From Stramenopiles sp. TOSAG23-2 (taxonomy: Eukaryota; Sar): a DNA stretch of 10,484 nucleotides. Position 1 is the first letter of the stretch, and each line of letters begins with the position of its first letter. The position numbers were made by a program, and so were the translations under genes. The notes beneath the pieces are model-generated. The model was not told the DNA's origin. It saw only the letters and a program-made list of their open reading frames with translations, and ran no database searches. Positions 1 through 8,070 of the stretch are shown here, piece by piece. The stretch lies in the NCBI GenBank assembly GCA_900128395.1, contig LT649622.1:7352-17835 (forward strand), read 5' to 3'.

Positions 1-144
1 AATATCTTTATTACGTATTATCTGCTAGTACTGTATTAGAATTGATATAGTATACGGTGTATATAAATAATATTATAAATATTCATATATAAAATGTTCT
101 CTTACTCATATATTATATAAATATATATATATATATTATAGATA
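1..144. other. AT-rich 3' flank of NTAQ1
   Basis: This stretch lies downstream of the minus-strand NTAQ1 stop and presumably holds its 3' UTR and polyadenylation site. It is almost pure A/T and includes an (AT)8 run at about 121-136. I see no gene, RNA or clear signal in it. Confidence 0.5.
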
Positions 145-909
145 TTACTCTTTTGGAACAACTTTAAATCTATTATAAAATTCCACCTTTGTTAAACAAC
201 AACCATAATTCTTTTCTGATTTTTCGTTTATAATTTCATTCATTTCTTTTTCTGAAATTATTCTTGTCGTTGGTACATCATCAGTGGTTGTAATGATTTC
301 ACTTTTCAAACATGACCAAAATTTATCTAAATTATGTTTGTCATTAACTGTACAAATTGGTGGATATTTAGGAGGAGGCATTTGATATGTTTTTCCATCA
401 TCTTTTAACATGTGATGTCTATCTGATGCAAATGTCGATACAAAATGTTTTGCATTTACAACACGAAACCATTGATGCTCATTGATATGTGCTGGACAAG
501 TATCTATTGGTAAAAAGGATTGATTGAAATATTCTTCAAACGTACAAGGAAATGAGAGTCTTGAATCCAAATCATAAATAAAATATTGCCTACTTGTTAT
601 ATTTTGTTCAAGATAAATAACATGATAATCCCATGCAACGTAACCATTTTCATCGCTGCAGCTTTTTTGTTTCCATATTGGCACAATTCTCTTTGGACTA
701 CTTATAAATACAGCATATCTTTCTTTTTCAAGCATTCCTTCATTAATAATAATATTATTTTTGCAAATTTGAAAAACATTTTCCTCGCAATAGCATGATG
801 TATATATGCAATCTTTTGCTTTGATCGTTATGTCAACAGATGTGGAAGTTTTATTATTATTATCATTGTTATTATTATTATTATTATTGTTATTGTCAGT
901 GATATTCAT
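145..909 (-). CDS. NTAQ1: Protein N-terminal glutamine amidohydrolase (NTAQ1 / WDYHV1 family), 254 aa
   Basis: The enzyme deamidates N-terminal Gln to Glu, making a secondary destabilising residue in the Arg/N-degron pathway, normally in cytosol and nucleus. The family signature is plain: the catalytic-Cys segment SCYCEEN, then YAVFIS, PIWKQ, the eponymous WDYHV, YDLDS, FASDRHHM and PPPKYPPI. Counting from the ATG at 907-909, the expected triad is Cys41, His96 and Asp113, matching Cys28, His81 and Asp97 of human NTAQ1. I chose this ATG because the frame extends upstream only to a TTG at 955-957 and no other ATG lies between. The protein is longer than the ~205-residue human enzyme for two reasons: an Asn-rich N-terminus (residues 6-19), and about 27 extra residues before the C-terminal segment CCLTKVEFYNRF. 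The stop is TAA and no intron is apparent. It shares a divergent upstream region with the plus-strand gene at 1547. Confidence 0.95.
   Translation of the reverse strand: MNITDNNNNNNNNNNDNNNKTSTSVDITIKAKDCIYTSCYCEENVFQICKNNIIINEGMLEKERYAVFISSPKRIVPIWKQKSCSDENGYVAWDYHVIYLEQNITSRQYFIYDLDSRLSFPCTFEEYFNQSFLPIDTCPAHINEHQWFRVVNAKHFVSTFASDRHHMLKDDGKTYQMPPPKYPPICTVNDKHNLDKFWSCLKSEIITTTDDVPTTRIISEKEMNEIINEKSEKNYGCCLTKVEFYNRFKVVPKE
853..894 (-). repeat. Asparagine codon tract (AAT/AAC)n
   Basis: A run of AAT/AAC codons, broken by one GAT, encodes ten Asn, an Asp and three Asn near the N-terminus of NTAQ1. It lies outside the catalytic domain and looks like a coding microsatellite, probably length-variable between strains (inference). 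Confidence 0.85.
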
Positions 910-1546
910 CTTGCTTTCTGTTACACACAGATATATATATATATTCTTCTTCTTCAAACATACTAAAATATATATAATAAGTTAATATTATATGTATATT
1001 ATATACCAAGTTTTTTAATATTATTTTCGACAAATATAGATAGGTCGAGATAACCTGTGTAAAGAGAAGGTGAGAAGGTCGTATTATATTAATAATTAGT
1101 ATAGTAATAGTGTAGTGTCGATTTTTCCACATATTATTAGTTTATAGTTTATATAATACAATCCACAACACAAACAACACAATAACAAGCGCAAGGCCCA
1201 GCAAGAACCGAAAATTTAATTAATAATAATTAAGGGTGTTGTTCAAAAAAAAAAAAATATCTTTATTATTATTAGATCTATATTAATATACTCTGTACTG
1301 TATATTATACTTGTATTACATAAAAAGTATAAATATTGATGTATATGTTAATGTATTAGTATATTAGTTTAAAATGCATATCATTAAAACAATTAAAAGA
1401 CGAACTGATTCACGAAATTACCATCAAACGTTTTGTTTATTATTAATAATAAATCGCTGTTAAATTTCAGTGTATAAATATAACTTTGATATATTGTATT
1501 ATATACATATATTTATAAATCATTACTATTATTAATTTAGTTATAT
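910..1546. promoter_or_regulatory. Divergent intergenic region between NTAQ1 and the phosphatase/SOR fusion gene
   Basis: This 637-bp spacer separates two divergent starts, so it should hold both promoters and 5' UTRs. It is AT-rich, with a TA run at 931-942 and a 13-bp A tract at 1245-1257. The stretch around 1187-1208 is somewhat richer in G and C. No tRNA, snoRNA or conserved ORF could be supported. One frame on minus (1132 to 896) is open but has low-complexity, unrecognisable composition. No TATA box or initiator can be singled out against the A/T background. Confidence 0.4.
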
Positions 1547-2893
1547 ATGCAATATCAAAATATGTTCATATCAATTTCAAACTTGTATATGTTATTCATA
1601 ATAATAATAATCATTTGCATGGCAAATAATATATTTATCACTGCACATACTATAAAGGGTCATACGAAACAATGCGTAGATGAGTTTTATCCTATATTAA
1701 TACCAACTGCTGGAACAAAAGAATCAAAAATAGCAGAGGAAAGTCAAGTATGTAAAGTTATTCACTTTATTCGTCACGCAGAAGGATTTCACAATGTAGC
1801 AGATAGGAAACATGGGACAGATATATTAAAATTTGAAAACTCTGGTAATAATTTTACCGATGCAAAATTAACAGAAAATGGTATACGTCAATCACAAGCT
1901 TTAAAAAAACGAATCCAAAATCCGAAGGGATCATATGCAAAATGGACTATTGTGAATAAAGTGACGGAAAATTTCAAAGAGAGATATTTAGATATCGATG
2001 CTATTGTCACGTCAACACTGTCCCGTGCGATAGAAACGGCATTTTATGGTTTGCCAGTGAGTAAAAAGACTATCCATATAGCAACTGAATTGGGCCGTGA
2101 ACGCGTAGCTGAATATATGTGTGAAAAAAGAAGAAATTTATCTGAAATTGAGAATGATTATCCATTTGTTCAAATTAAACATGCAACATCAGAAGAAGAT
2201 GATCGATTTGATGAGAAAGAAACTGAAGATGATTTATTAAAAGCACGAATTCGAGCTCGAAAATTTTTGAAATGGTTATTATTTGAAATGGCTGGAACAA
2301 AATTTGCTTATGTTTCTCATTTTGAATTTCTTCAATTAATTTTTGATGATTTCTTCAAAAAAGTAGATAATCGTCGTGCAGCATTTCGTGATAAAGCTAG
2401 AGGTGAGGATCAAATTTTTCCTTGGATTTTTGAATTTCGTAATGCACAGATTCAGCCAGCTTATTTGTGCCCTTCAAATCTAATTGAAGATCAAATATTG
2501 TGTTTGAATGATGAAGCACAAGTGAAATATGAAATTGATCAAATTCAGAAGAATGGTCCAATTTTTAGTAAAAAATCCCCACAACAATATAAAGGAAAGG
2601 CAGGTTCGCATGCTCCACTGGCATTTCAATCCATAAAAACACGAGAGATAACCGTCAAAGTTGAGCATGGAATGTCAGATGAACATTTTATTGAATATGT
2701 ATACTTGCGTGATGTAAAAACGAAAGAAATAGTGGCATTTAAAAAATTTTCAAAGGAAATGGCAAATGATAAAAATTTGCATCAACCTATTTTAAAATTT
2801 ATGCCTGAAAAAGAAACAGAAGGAAGAGTCAGGCCGTATGCATATTGCAACAAACATGGATTGTGGAAAGGGCCTGCGATTTCATATCTGTAA
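1547..2893 (+). CDS. Secreted or ER-targeted histidine phosphatase fused to a C-terminal superoxide reductase-like domain, 448 aa
   Basis: Three parts are visible. Residues 12-33 form a hydrophobic segment typical of a signal peptide or anchor, with a possible cleavage after ITA at 33. Residues ~70-305 are a histidine phosphatase (PGAM-like, branch 1): the RHAEG loop gives Arg76 and phospho-acceptor His77, a STLSRA motif gives Arg160, ELGRE at 181-185 supplies the likely acid residue, and VSH gives the second His258. Residues ~345-448 match superoxide reductase (desulfoferrodoxin/neelaredoxin iron domain): His355 in SHAP, His374 and His380 in HGMSDEHFIEY, and Cys434 and His437 in CNKHGLW. These match the four His and one Cys that bind the catalytic iron, with the family's exact 6- and 3-residue spacings. 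There is no Cys4 rubredoxin-like site, so it resembles the one-iron class. The Glu-Lys before the first His is Gly353-Ser354. The phosphatase substrate and the electron donor are unknown. Domain calls are strong; secretion and joint function are inference. Confidence 0.87.
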   Translation: MQYQNMFISISNLYMLFIIIIIICMANNIFITAHTIKGHTKQCVDEFYPILIPTAGTKESKIAEESQVCKVIHFIRHAEGFHNVADRKHGTDILKFENSGNNFTDAKLTENGIRQSQALKKRIQNPKGSYAKWTIVNKVTENFKERYLDIDAIVTSTLSRAIETAFYGLPVSKKTIHIATELGRERVAEYMCEKRRNLSEIENDYPFVQIKHATSEEDDRFDEKETEDDLLKARIRARKFLKWLLFEMAGTKFAYVSHFEFLQLIFDDFFKKVDNRRAAFRDKARGEDQIFPWIFEFRNAQIQPAYLCPSNLIEDQILCLNDEAQVKYEIDQIQKNGPIFSKKSPQQYKGKAGSHAPLAFQSIKTREITVKVEHGMSDEHFIEYVYLRDVKTKEIVAFKKFSKEMANDKNLHQPILKFMPEKETEGRVRPYAYCNKHGLWKGPAISYL

Positions 2894-3191
2894 TACATCT
2901 CTTGGATTTTAAAAAATACGCGGAAAGTAGTAAAAAATAGTAAAAAATACAAAAAAATAATATTTGGCTCAGTCACTGTTTTCTTTCTGAGAGTAGGAAT
3001 TGTCACATGAGTAGGAAATACGAACCGTATTAAAAAATAAAAATATACGCATATACATGATATAATGATAAAAAAAATAATATCAAAATGATATGCATAT
3101 ATCACATTACGAAAGAAGTATGATATTATTAAAAATGCATATACGCCCGTATATTAATAATATTATATTTATTTTTAAAATATTTTAAAGT
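2894..3191. other. Convergent 3' intergenic region
   Basis: This 298-bp spacer lies between the stop codons of the plus-strand fusion gene and the minus-strand coiled-coil gene. It is rich in A tracts, including two adjacent copies of TAGTAAAAAA at 2928-2947. It should contain both 3' UTRs. An AATAAA on plus at 3036-3041 and one on minus at 3168-3173 are candidate polyadenylation signals. No further gene is seen. Confidence 0.45.
3168..3173 (-). terminator. Candidate polyadenylation signal AATAAA for the coiled-coil gene
   Basis: The hexamer AATAAA occurs on the minus strand 18 bases past the TAA stop at 3192-3194. The position is plausible, but the surrounding A/T richness makes chance occurrence likely. 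Confidence 0.25.
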
Positions 3192-6100
3192 TTAAATTAA
3201 GGCTTCCTCTTCTACTTCCGACAAATTAGTCGAATTTAACACGTTTTCGATTTGTGTGTTGTTCAAGTCAGTATAATCAGACAGACGCGATAAATTTAAA
3301 GACGATTCATCCTCATAGATTTCCTCTTTCACTACGTCACCATCGGTATTTGTCTTTTTCACATCATCATTATTTCCACTAGGCAAAACGCCATTAGTGT
3401 TTGATAATTGAGAACTATTCAACATCTCCTGCCATTCTTCCCTTGATGGTGTATTAACTTGGAACATAGTATTTTCATTTACTGGTTTATTATTTAAAGA
3501 TTCACGAGGAGGCGTTTGCGGAGTTGGTATGTGCGAAATATCAGAATTATCATGAACGGAGGGACTTAACATTGGATCAACTTCTAAAAAATTAGCAATA
3601 GTTTTCATGGCTGGACTTGGTTTATTATTTTTCTTTGTTGAGGATTGAATAATATTGCTTTCTGCATCATTTTCTTCTACTTCTTTTTCAACTACAGTTT
3701 TAACAACTTTTGGTGTTTTATTCGAATCACTAGCAGTCGGGCTACTTGACTCTTCTCTAACAGCAGCCAATGAAGGAACAACTTTATTTGTAAATGAAGT
3801 TAACAATTGTTCATCTGGATCTATAACAGTATTGGCTACATTACCAATAGTGGCATTCGTACCGTTAATTTCTTCATGCTCACCATCAAAAGGGACAAAA
3901 TGGCTACTAGATTGCAAAGATTGCTCAACTAAAGAGTTGCGATTACGTGTAAAAGAGTTTCGTACCTTGGAATTACGCATTGGCGAAGGACTAGCTTGTG
4001 GCATCAACCATGTCTTATCTAATGGATCTCCAGCTTCTACAAATGCCTGAACCAATTTTGAATGCCCTGATATTGAGGTTTCTAAAGATGAATTTCCATG
4101 AAATGATTGGTCATGCGTAAGCATTTCGCTTATACTTGAAATATCAAGCGAATTGATTAACTTTGGGCGGCTGACAAATGCATCATCAGGTACGACTACT
4201 GGAGTTTTAAGTCTGCGAGAACTGCCACTACGATGCAAACCCGACTGCGATTTTCTATTGCTACTACTAGTACTTAGCCGAGTTTTAGATGGAGTTGGCG
4301 TCATGCTATAATTATTATTATAATTAATATCATCTAATGGCATCGATAAAGACTCGGTTGACCTTTGCACACTATGCGTTGGTAATACAGAGTTTACAGG
4401 ACTTTTCCATTGTCGTCTGGTCCCGGTTACGTTTTTGTTTTCAACCATACTGTCGTGTTTATAACTTTGTTGCTGTTTCTGTTGAGCAGATGCCATTGCC
4501 AGCTGCATTTTCTGTTGCATTTCAAATACTAAATTTTTCTGTTGCTGAAGCTCTTCCTGTAACTGCCTTTGACGCTCTTCCATCTCTAGTCTAAATGCAA
4601 TAGCAGCAGGATTATCGTCGGTTGCAGATATGTTATTGGCATTGGTTTGATTATCAACAACAGCATCATTAGCGCTTAAATGTAACTCCCTGACGTTTTG
4701 ACTTGTGGCAACAGAATGCGAAAAAACGGGTGGTTGCTGCTGTGGTTTATGTTGTGGTGAAAATGCGACAGGACCATTGGATGTCAACTCGCCTCTTGGC
4801 GACGTTTCGACAGGTCGATCTTTCTCTTGTCTATATTTTCTATTCATTTCATCTAATTCACGTTGAATTCTAAGAGCTTCTCTCTCCTCAGCTTCCTTTT
4901 CCTTCTTCTTTTCCTCAGCTTTACGTTTTTTAATTTCATCTACTTGTTCTTTTAAAGTAGCACGAAATTGATGTTGTTGTCGTTGTTTCCGTTGTACTCC
5001 TTGAAAATCTTCTACACCAGGATGCAATTCACCAGAACGCTGTCTAAAATATCCTTTTGGCGCCGCGGATAATTGCATTTGTTGTTGTGGCACCCCACTT
5101 GAGGGTGGGTGGTTCAATGCTGCCTGCGCAGAATATTGCCTTTCGATTGGTTTTCCAATAAGACTATCATGGTTTGCATTTAAATCGGATTGATTAAAGG
5201 AAACAGATCTATTTGCTGGCACGCCGAAAGCATTTCCTGGTTGTCGTTGTTGTTGTTGTTGTACAACTTGCTCATCACGAACCGGCTCACCACCGCCGCC
5301 ACCACTACCAGCATTACTCCCCAAGACAGCAGCGACTCTTCCACCAGTATTGATTTGCTTTAATTTAGCCATTAATTTCACTTCTTCTTCTAATCGTTTT
5401 GATTTGCTCAAATCCTCTCTAGCTTTTTTCTCGCGCATTTGTTGTTTCAACTCTTGGCCATAATCTTTTTTACGTGCAAGTTCAGTTTGACGTTGAAGGA
5501 TTTGTTCTTTTTCCATTTTTAATTGAGCATAGTGAACGTCAACTAAATTTTGCTTAGCACCATAACCACTGAAATTCATATCATGTTCCATATGTATCGT
5601 TGGCTTTACCGGGTTGAACATTGGCGGCTGTTGTTGCTGTTGTTGAGATAAATTGCGATGTGAATCCATCATCTTCATTTGCTCCAAATATGGATTTCCA
5701 TTGCCATTCATGCTGCTATAACTATTATTCTGTCTATTGAGTGGCAAATTGTACTTTTGCGTAATATCATTTCTATTGTTATTATTATATACACCTTCCG
5801 TTGTCGATGATACAGCTTGCTGCCGTCTGTGTGGACTAATCATTGGTTTCTGCGTGATTGGTCCATCGTCCATTCTTCTAATTTGGTTTCTCGTTTCAAT
5901 TTGACGATTCAAATCTTCCATATATTTCGATTTACGAGCTTGTAAACGAATGTTTTTTTCTACTTCACGTCGGTCATTGTGTAACGTTTTGATCCCACCA
6001 GCGCCAAATGGACGACTAACTGGAGCATGAACTTCATGGCTACCTAATTTTGAAAATACATCGTCGCCATTGTTGTGGTACATGTCTCTTCGTTGTTGTT

Positions 6101-7505
6101 GTTGCTGCTGCTGCTGTTGTCGTTGTCGCGACGCCATTTGATTATCCAAATCCTGGCGATAACTATTACGTTGCATTTCATGTCTTCGATCATATTGTTT
6201 TTGTTGTAAATATGCTGGATTTGCATGAATATCATTGCTAAAAGTAGTAGTATTTGACCTGTTTCCAACTATACTTTTATTGTCTCCACGTACCATATCT
6301 TCTTCTTGTTGTTTTTTAAATTTAATTTGTTGATCTAATTCCATTTTATATTGTCTCATTCGATCTGCTTTATTCAGAAGATGAGAATTGCTATTATTAG
6401 TAGCGTCCCGTGGACTTGTATTAGATGGAAACGCAATCGTATTTAACGACGACGGATTTGCAGCATGTTTTAAATTACGACCACGCTCTGAATTTTTCAA
6501 TGCAATTTGTTTATCTAATTCTTGCTTATATCTTAATTGTAAATCTGCTTTTGAATTATTATGGTTACTAGTAGTATATTGAGGTGGCACCGGTGGTGAT
6601 TGATTCATATTTGCAGTTTGTGGAGATGGTGCAAAAAAGTTATTTTCACCATAAGGTATATTGTGGTTGCCTTGACTGTTATTACGTCGTCCATCCATCT
6701 TTGATGGCGTCGACCGCAATTTCATTTGTTGCTCTAAATCATGTCGATATTCAGCTTTTTTTCTACGTTCCAATGCACGTTTATCCATATCAAGATGCAT
6801 ACTCGATAAACGAGAGCCAAGTCTTGATTGTGGAGGACTAAGAATATTTCCAGTCTTGTTGTTTGCTCCGTAACTATTCTCTTTGAAAGAGTGCATCATC
6901 GGTATGGCTTGTTGTTTCATCGAGTTGACATTCTCTTTATACCTAGGTTCCGATGGCGAAGGTGCTTTATTTTGAAGAGTAGTACGATTAATATTTGGTG
7001 CTCCTTCTTCTTTAATAGTATGTAGTTCTTCAACAAGCTTTTGGTTTTGTTTTTGTACAAGTGCTTGTACCGCTGCTTCAAAATCAGGCTTAGTTGTACT
7101 TGCTAAATTATTAGTTTGTTGTATCGCTGTGTCATTACGAGAATCTAATATATTTGCTACATTTTGATTGCGTCCAGTTGTTGGTGGACTTCTACCAGTG
7201 CGTATTAAAAAATCTTGACGTTTTCTTTCCCACTTTTCGTCTCTTTTCGATTTCGTTTGCATGGATCCAGGTGAGTTCACCGGTTTCATCAATGGTTGCA
7301 GATGTGATCTTGGTTGATTGTACATACCTGGTGTTGGCGATTTCATCGATTTTGTCTTGTTAATATATGGTACATGCGGAACAACATCCTGAGCTAGCGG
7401 GCTTGGACGTGTTGTTGAAACAGTACTTGTAACTCCTCCATTGTTGCTGTTGTTGTTGGTCGAGTGTTTCCCCCATCGTGGTACAAATCCAGTAGTAGTA
7501 GACAT
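3192..7505 (-). CDS. Large coiled-coil protein with repeated Y-x3-L-x2-Q modules, centrosome/cilium-type (CSPP1-like repeats), 1437 aa
   Basis: The ATG at 7503-7505 opens a single uninterrupted frame. The protein is mostly low-complexity, rich in Asn, Gln, Ser and basic residues. It is punctuated by short helical modules of form R/K-x-x-Y-x3-L-x2-Q-I/M-x2-K/R, with the Tyr at residues 253, 326, 386, 449, 528 and 682 and a weaker Phe version at 847. This module style recalls the centrosome and spindle pole associated protein CSPP1 and related microtubule or ciliary scaffolds, so a cytoskeletal role is likely; orthology is not shown. Charged coiled-coil segments lie at ~655-715 and ~840-900, and a Gln-rich coil at ~970-1012. 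There is a Q9 run at 463-471 and a G5 run at 735-739. The last 350 residues are Ser/Thr/acidic with many SP or TP sites, suggesting cell-cycle kinase control (inference). No enzyme domain or membrane segment is visible. Confidence 0.85.
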   Translation of the reverse strand: MSTTTGFVPRWGKHSTNNNSNNGGVTSTVSTTRPSPLAQDVVPHVPYINKTKSMKSPTPGMYNQPRSHLQPLMKPVNSPGSMQTKSKRDEKWERKRQDFLIRTGRSPPTTGRNQNVANILDSRNDTAIQQTNNLASTTKPDFEAAVQALVQKQNQKLVEELHTIKEEGAPNINRTTLQNKAPSPSEPRYKENVNSMKQQAIPMMHSFKENSYGANNKTGNILSPPQSRLGSRLSSMHLDMDKRALERRKKAEYRHDLEQQMKLRSTPSKMDGRRNNSQGNHNIPYGENNFFAPSPQTANMNQSPPVPPQYTTSNHNNSKADLQLRYKQELDKQIALKNSERGRNLKHAANPSSLNTIAFPSNTSPRDATNNSNSHLLNKADRMRQYKMELDQQIKFKKQQEEDMVRGDNKSIVGNRSNTTTFSNDIHANPAYLQQKQYDRRHEMQRNSYRQDLDNQMASRQRQQQQQQQQQRRDMYHNNGDDVFSKLGSHEVHAPVSRPFGAGGIKTLHNDRREVEKNIRLQARKSKYMEDLNRQIETRNQIRRMDDGPITQKPMISPHRRQQAVSSTTEGVYNNNNRNDITQKYNLPLNRQNNSYSSMNGNGNPYLEQMKMMDSHRNLSQQQQQQPPMFNPVKPTIHMEHDMNFSGYGAKQNLVDVHYAQLKMEKEQILQRQTELARKKDYGQELKQQMREKKAREDLSKSKRLEEEVKLMAKLKQINTGGRVAAVLGSNAGSGGGGGEPVRDEQVVQQQQQRQPGNAFGVPANRSVSFNQSDLNANHDSLIGKPIERQYSAQAALNHPPSSGVPQQQMQLSAAPKGYFRQRSGELHPGVEDFQGVQRKQRQQHQFRATLKEQVDEIKKRKAEEKKKEKEAEEREALRIQRELDEMNRKYRQEKDRPVETSPRGELTSNGPVAFSPQHKPQQQPPVFSHSVATSQNVRELHLSANDAVVDNQTNANNISATDDNPAAIAFRLEMEERQRQLQEELQQQKNLVFEMQQKMQLAMASAQQKQQQSYKHDSMVENKNVTGTRRQWKSPVNSVLPTHSVQRSTESLSMPLDDINYNNNYSMTPTPSKTRLSTSSSNRKSQSGLHRSGSSRRLKTPVVVPDDAFVSRPKLINSLDISSISEMLTHDQSFHGNSSLETSISGHSKLVQAFVEAGDPLDKTWLMPQASPSPMRNSKVRNSFTRNRNSLVEQSLQSSSHFVPFDGEHEEINGTNATIGNVANTVIDPDEQLLTSFTNKVVPSLAAVREESSSPTASDSNKTPKVVKTVVEKEVEENDAESNIIQSSTKKNNKPSPAMKTIANFLEVDPMLSPSVHDNSDISHIPTPQTPPRESLNNKPVNENTMFQVNTPSREEWQEMLNSSQLSNTNGVLPSGNNDDVKKTNTDGDVVKEEIYEDESSLNLSRLSDYTDLNNTQIENVLNSTNLSEVEEEALI
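4932..6761 (-). repeat. Dispersed protein-level repeat modules in the coiled-coil gene
   Basis: Seven coding modules of about 48 bp specify the Y-x3-L-x2-Q pattern. They lie at 6714-6761, 6495-6542, 6315-6362, 6126-6173, 5889-5936, 5427-5474 and, in degenerate form, 4932-4979. The first five are spaced 60-79 residues apart. The next two gaps are about twice that (154 and 165 residues), as if modules had been lost or diverged between them. Similarity is at protein level, so these are old repeats rather than recent duplications. Confidence 0.8.
6093..6119 (-). repeat. Polyglutamine codon tract (Q9)
   Basis: Nine consecutive Gln codons, mixed CAA and CAG, encode residues 463-471 of the coiled-coil protein, flanked by Arg codons. 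This is a coding trinucleotide repeat just after the fourth Y-x3-L-x2-Q module. Confidence 0.85.
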
Positions 7506-7904
7506 AATATTTATAATATTTTTTGTTGTTGTTATGAATCAATTATGAAATGTATACGTGCTTTGGTTAATTATGTTATTGTATTGATTTATGTGTATAT
7601 GTATTTATCTATCTACAATATGATAATACTTTGTTGTTACTATTGTATGTTGATATTATTTCTATTTCTCTCCTCTCTAGTCTAAATCTATCTATTATGT
7701 TTTTTTTGTGAAGTATATTTTTACCAGCAAAAGTAAAGACGAGTTTCCAATGATATTCCTATACTGTAATGATGTGATTTTTATGTGTGATTTGAACTTT
7801 TTATAGCAATAATCCGCTTTTCAAATTAAAAACCGGAAATCCGCCAAAAAAATATTTGATTTATGATGTGGTTATAATTAGGGTTAGCATGGATAGGTGA
7901 TCGG

Positions 7905-7958
7905 TAGCGTCTAGGACGGATATAGCGTCTAGGATGGATATAGCGTCTAGGATGTATT
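7905..7958 (+). repeat. Three tandem 18-bp repeats, consensus TAGCGTCTAGGAYGGATA
   Basis: Copies at 7905-7922, 7923-7940 and 7941-7958 are head to tail. The first two differ at one position; the third diverges in its last five bases. A decayed continuation follows, with ATGTATTATAG occurring twice to ~7979. The unit is noncoding and lies ~390 bp upstream of the eL33 ATG. Confidence 0.9.
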
Positions 7959-8070
7959 ATAGTGCTAGATGTATTATAGGTTATAGGTGCTGCTAATAGA
8001 TATATTATCCCACAGCTACAGTATAGATTGTAGAATGTACAGTATACATGTAGGTGCTATATCCATCCTA
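7930..8070. repeat. 15-bp perfect inverted repeat linked to the minisatellite
   Basis: TAGGATGGATATAGC at 7930-7944, spanning the junction of the second and third tandem units, recurs as its exact reverse complement at 8056-8070. The arms are separated by 111 bp. It could form a long-looped hairpin or reflect an inverted duplication of one unit. Confidence 0.85.

Noticed and set aside
910-957. Upstream extension of NTAQ1 to a TTG at 955-957
   Set aside because: The first codon would be TTG, an unlikely start for a eukaryotic nuclear gene; the ATG at 907-909 precedes the whole conserved domain.
896-1132. 78-codon frame on minus overlapping the NTAQ1 start
   Set aside because: Its composition is Ile/Tyr-rich translation of A/T-rich DNA, with no recognisable domain; most likely noncoding 5' region.
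1195-1201. GGCCCAG shared with 10224-10230 (reverse strand has TGGGCC, like the plant site II promoter element)
   Set aside because: Two copies of a 7-mer are weak evidence, and TGGGCC also occurs inside coding sequence near 2090, so it cannot be called regulatory.
1330-1410. Possible box C/D snoRNA (TGATGT near 1337, CTGA near 1403)
   Set aside because: The C box is imperfect and no terminal stem was found; A/T-rich sequence gives such matches by chance.
2480-3105. Minus-strand frames opposite the end of the phosphatase/SOR gene (62 and 107 codons)
   Set aside because: They are antisense to the conserved SOR-like region and the A-rich 3' region and show only A/T-driven hydrophobic composition.
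3655-7363. Several 63-131 codon plus-strand frames inside the coiled-coil gene
   Set aside because: They are antisense shadows of the long minus-strand frame, with no independent motifs.
7878-7887. TTAGGGTTAG, resembling telomere repeat
   Set aside because: Only about one and two-thirds TTAGGG units are present and genes lie on both sides; chance or a trivial interstitial remnant is more likely.
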